From NCBI GenBank assembly GCA_041745535.1, contig JBGTIS010000099.1, positions 1 through 15,468 of the forward strand: a DNA stretch of 15,468 nucleotides. The letters run 5' to 3'. Shown in pieces: positions 13,442-15,468 of this stretch (its first letter is position 1; each line of letters opens with the position of its first letter). The translations under genes were made by a program, and so were the position numbers. Below the pieces are notes generated by a model. It made no database searches, had not been told where the DNA came from, and saw nothing but the letters and a program-made list of their open reading frames with translations. The DNA comes from JBGTIS01 sp041745535. GTDB lineage: Bacteria; Bacteroidota; Bacteroidia; Cytophagales; Cyclobacteriaceae.

Positions 13442-14230
13442 TTACCAGCTTCCGCTGGCACCACCGCCACCAAAACTACCACCGCCGAATCCACCGAATC
13501 CTCCGCCACCACTGCTACCGCCGCCCCAGCTACTACCGCCTCTTCCTCCGCTTAATCCGGATCCGATTATCCAAGGCCACATAGAAAGCCCACGCCGTCC
13601 CCGGTAGGTTTTTCCACCACCCTTGTTTCTGTTTTTTCTGATAAAGAAGATTATTAGAATTATAATCAGGATCACCACAAAACCGGAGGGCAGGCTACCA
13701 TCCCCATCTTCCGCTGCCCTGGGTTCGGCCTCATATTCACCGGCGGCCGCTTTCATTAAAGCGGTAGTAGCGGCATTAATTCCCTGGTAATAATTATTAC
13801 TTTGAAAATGCGGCCTGATTTCATTCTGGATGATATTTCCGGCAGTTACGTCAGGAATGGCGCCTTCCAGGCCATAACCAATCTGTATCGTCACTCTTTT
13901 CTCCTGTGGTGCCACCAGCAATAATATACCATTGTCTTTGCTGGCTCTTCCCACGCCCCATTTTTCTCCTAACCGTACCGCATAATCAGCCACGTCGTAT
14001 CCTTGCAGCGAAGGCACCGTAACGATAGCAATCTGGGTAGAAGTGGTATCGTCATACTGAACCAGTTTCTGTTCCAGGGTTTCCCGTTGCTCTGGGGTTA
14101 AAACACCAGCCAAATCGTTCACCAACCGGGGTGGGTTCGGTAGATTAGGTATATCCTGCGCAAAGGAGATCAGATGAGTACATAAAAGAAATAGAAGAAA
14201 AAAAGGCTTCTGCACGTTCGGGTGTTTCAT
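13442..14230 (-). CDS. TPM-domain membrane protein with signal peptide and glycine-rich tail
   Basis: The chosen start is the ATG at 14230 (262 residues), because it directly opens a signal peptide (MKHPNVQKPFFLLFLL, cleavage after about residue 24) and lies 7 bases after the stop of the upstream gene; a longer frame to 14278 would overlap that gene and bury the signal. The TPM domain covers about residues 36-160 (VNDLAGVLTPEQRETLEQKL, DNGILLLVAPQEKRVTIQIGYGLEG). A single membrane segment at about 184-197 (VVILIIILIIFFI) is followed by basic residues and a Gly/Ser-rich tail ending GGGASGSW. This is the usual architecture of YgcG-like TPM proteins. The domain has been linked to acid phosphatase activity and to photosystem repair in plants; its bacterial role is unclear. 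It is the last gene of a lemA-TPM-TPM operon. Confidence 0.9.
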   Translation of the reverse strand: MKHPNVQKPFFLLFLLCTHLISFAQDIPNLPNPPRLVNDLAGVLTPEQRETLEQKLVQYDDTTSTQIAIVTVPSLQGYDVADYAVRLGEKWGVGRASKDNGILLLVAPQEKRVTIQIGYGLEGAIPDVTAGNIIQNEIRPHFQSNNYYQGINAATTALMKAAAGEYEAEPRAAEDGDGSLPSGFVVILIIILIIFFIRKNRNKGGGKTYRGRRGLSMWPWIIGSGLSGGRGGSSWGGGSSGGGGFGGFGGGSFGGGGASGSW

Positions 14231-14237
14231 TGTTAGT

Positions 14238-14669
14238 TTATCCCTTCGATATTTCATCGGGTAATTCATCGCGATCATCAGACTGGTAGGGAAAATAGTG
14301 CTGAAGCTCCTTACCTGCCGCTTTGATGCCTTCAGTAAGTCCGGTTACAAAATCACCTTTTGTAAAATACTCCGTCATCATCGCTTTAATCTGATCCCAG
14401 AAATCGGCAGGTGTAACCACGTTAATGCCCTCATCGCCAATGATGGCAAACCGATGGTCTTGATAAGCCAGATAAAAAAGCACCCCGTTTCGCTTTTCGG
14501 TTTTGTGCATATTTAGCATCTTAAATACTTCAATGGCACGATCCAGTACTTCTTTGTTTTTGTTATGCTTTTCTACCCGAACGCAAATTTCCCCTGAAGT
14601 TTTTTTCTCCGCTTCTTTGATAGCCGCGACAATCTCCTTTTCTTCTTCTTTTGAAAAAAAATCAGCCAA
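14238..14669 (-). CDS. Cytoplasmic TPM-domain protein with TTG start
   Basis: A 143-residue TPM-domain protein without signal peptide: KEIVAAIKEAEKKTSGEICVRVE at the front, then KRNGVLFYLAYQDHRFAIIGDEGI, and GLTEGIKAAGKELQHYFPY near the end. The domain matches the one in the next gene but lacks the membrane anchor and glycine tail. The only start that keeps the domain whole is a TTG at 14669; there is a stop 15 bases upstream, and the first internal Met lies near residue 50, inside the domain. The gene sits between lemA (33-base gap) and the membrane TPM gene (7-base gap), so all three are probably one transcript. Such triplets are common in Bacteroidota and are thought to act together at the envelope, but the mechanism is unknown. 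Confidence 0.9.
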   Translation of the reverse strand: MADFFSKEEEKEIVAAIKEAEKKTSGEICVRVEKHNKNKEVLDRAIEVFKMLNMHKTEKRNGVLFYLAYQDHRFAIIGDEGINVVTPADFWDQIKAMMTEYFTKGDFVTGLTEGIKAAGKELQHYFPYQSDDRDELPDEISKG

Positions 14670-14702
14670 TATGATAGAGGTTTAGGTGTAAATGTTTGTT
14701 AC

Positions 14703-15281
14703 TTAAAATTCTACTTTTGGAGGCTGTTCCGAACCTGGGGTGGCCTCAAAATATCCTTTTTTGTCGAAACCAAAAATCCCGGCAAACAGGTTATTAGGAA
14801 ACTGCCTGATATAGGCATTATAGTCCTGTACGGTTTCGTTAAAGCGCTGCCTTTCTACCGTAATTCTGTTTTCGGTACCCTCCAATTGTACCTGCAAATC
14901 GCGAAAGTTGGCATTTGCTTTCAGGTCGGGGTAATTCTCGGCCACAGCGATCAATCTTCCCAAAGAAGAAGATAACTGGCTTTGTGCCTGCTGAAACTGT
15001 TGCAGTTTTTCCGGCGTAAGGTCTTCCGCGTTAATATTAATAGAAGTAGCTTTTGCCCGTGCTTCTATTACTTCGTTCAGAGTTTCTCTTTCAAAATCTG
15101 CAGCACCTTTCACTGTGTTTACCAGGTTTGGAATCAGGTCGGCACGGCGTTGATATACATTTTGCACCTGTGCCCAGCTTTTATCCACGGTTTCTTCCTT
15201 GGTAACCATGCTATTGTATCCACAGGAGGAAAGCAACGCGATAGCGGCGAAGGCCAGACTATTGGCTAATATTCTTTTCAT
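14703..15281 (-). CDS. lemA: LemA-family lipoprotein
   Basis: A 192-residue LemA protein. The N-terminus MKRILANSLAFAAIALLSSC is a lipoprotein signal with the lipidated Cys at 20. The family core follows at about residues 35-60 (SWAQVQNVYQRRADLIPNLV and TVKG), then a long helical region with IEARAKAT, SQLSSSLGRLIAVAENYPDLKA and LEGTENRITVERQRFNETV, and the ending IRQFPNNLFAGIFGF. LemA proteins are alpha-helical and membrane-attached; their role is poorly defined. It is the first gene of the operon with two TPM-domain genes. The upstream 187 bases to the window edge should carry the operon promoter, but I see no convincing consensus there. Confidence 0.95.
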   Translation of the reverse strand: MKRILANSLAFAAIALLSSCGYNSMVTKEETVDKSWAQVQNVYQRRADLIPNLVNTVKGAADFERETLNEVIEARAKATSININAEDLTPEKLQQFQQAQSQLSSSLGRLIAVAENYPDLKANANFRDLQVQLEGTENRITVERQRFNETVQDYNAYIRQFPNNLFAGIFGFDKKGYFEATPGSEQPPKVEF

Positions 15282-15468
15282 ATAATTTGAGGTATTTAGG
15301 TTAAGCGATCATATATAAGTAAAATCAATTATCTGAATTATCGTAAACCAGCGTGCTATTGTTGCATTTGGTGCTTTCCATATTTATCTAATTACCCTAT
15401 ACCGATTTAATACTTGAGGAAATAATTCGAGAATAAATTTTTCTTTAAAAAACGTAATACTCAACTCA

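Noticed and set aside
14231..14278. Upstream ATG starts for the membrane TPM gene
   Set aside because: They would add 16 residues in front of a good signal peptide and overlap the preceding gene; the ATG at 14230 is better placed.

Overview
The window looks like chromosome of a member of the Bacteroidota, most likely from the Cytophagales. The evidence is a class III (FBPase_2 family) fructose-1,6-bisphosphatase, many lipoprotein signals, hardly any Shine-Dalgarno sequences, a GMC oxidoreductase paired with a Tat-type gluconate dehydrogenase subunit 3, and a lemA-TPM-TPM operon. The genus cannot be named from the sequence alone.

Left part (1-3411). A fructose-1,6-bisphosphatase gene runs off the left edge on the minus strand. 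A 347-base gap follows, then an overlapping type II toxin-antitoxin pair (small acidic antitoxin and ParE/RelE-type toxin). A 15-bp tandem repeat separates this from a lipoprotein built as a five-bladed beta-propeller of glycosidase type.

Centre (3412-8177). A groES-groL operon is preceded by an inverted repeat (9-base arms, one mismatch, 9-base spacer) and closed by a strong bidirectional terminator. GroEL has a His-rich tail in place of the usual Gly-Met tail. Converging on it is a two-gene minus-strand unit, a Tat-type small subunit followed by an FAD-dependent GMC dehydrogenase whose three cysteines have the 3Fe-4S spacing of bacterial FAD-glucose dehydrogenase. No cytochrome partner lies beside them.

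Accessory patch (about 8200-10860). This stretch is richer in A/T and in repeats, and it holds gene debris: a 23-bp tandem array with an adjoining hairpin, the C-terminal end of a protein with no start codon, a small secreted protein or lipoprotein broken by one missing A in an A9 tract, a terminator, two minus-strand transposase-like remnants (one resembling the end of a Tn3-family transposase), an intact lipoprotein with two EF-hand/dockerin-like calcium loops, a REP-like hairpin, and a second copy of the repeat from the 23-bp array. It reads as an insertion and decay hotspot between conserved genes. The headless C-terminus followed by a small exported protein could be the scar of a polymorphic-toxin and immunity locus, but that is inference.

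Right part (10860-15281). Ordinary conserved genes follow: an RlmI-type 23S rRNA m5C methyltransferase, a YfiT/DinB-fold metal-dependent protein, a YkgJ-type cysteine-cluster protein, and the minus-strand operon lemA, cytoplasmic TPM protein, membrane-anchored TPM protein with a glycine-rich tail.

I see no convincing new multi-gene system. The points most worth a second look are the frameshifted A9 gene beside the headless fragment, the repeat family at 8.4 and 10.7 kb, the GroEL tail with the operator-like repeat upstream of groES, and the calcium-loop lipoprotein.
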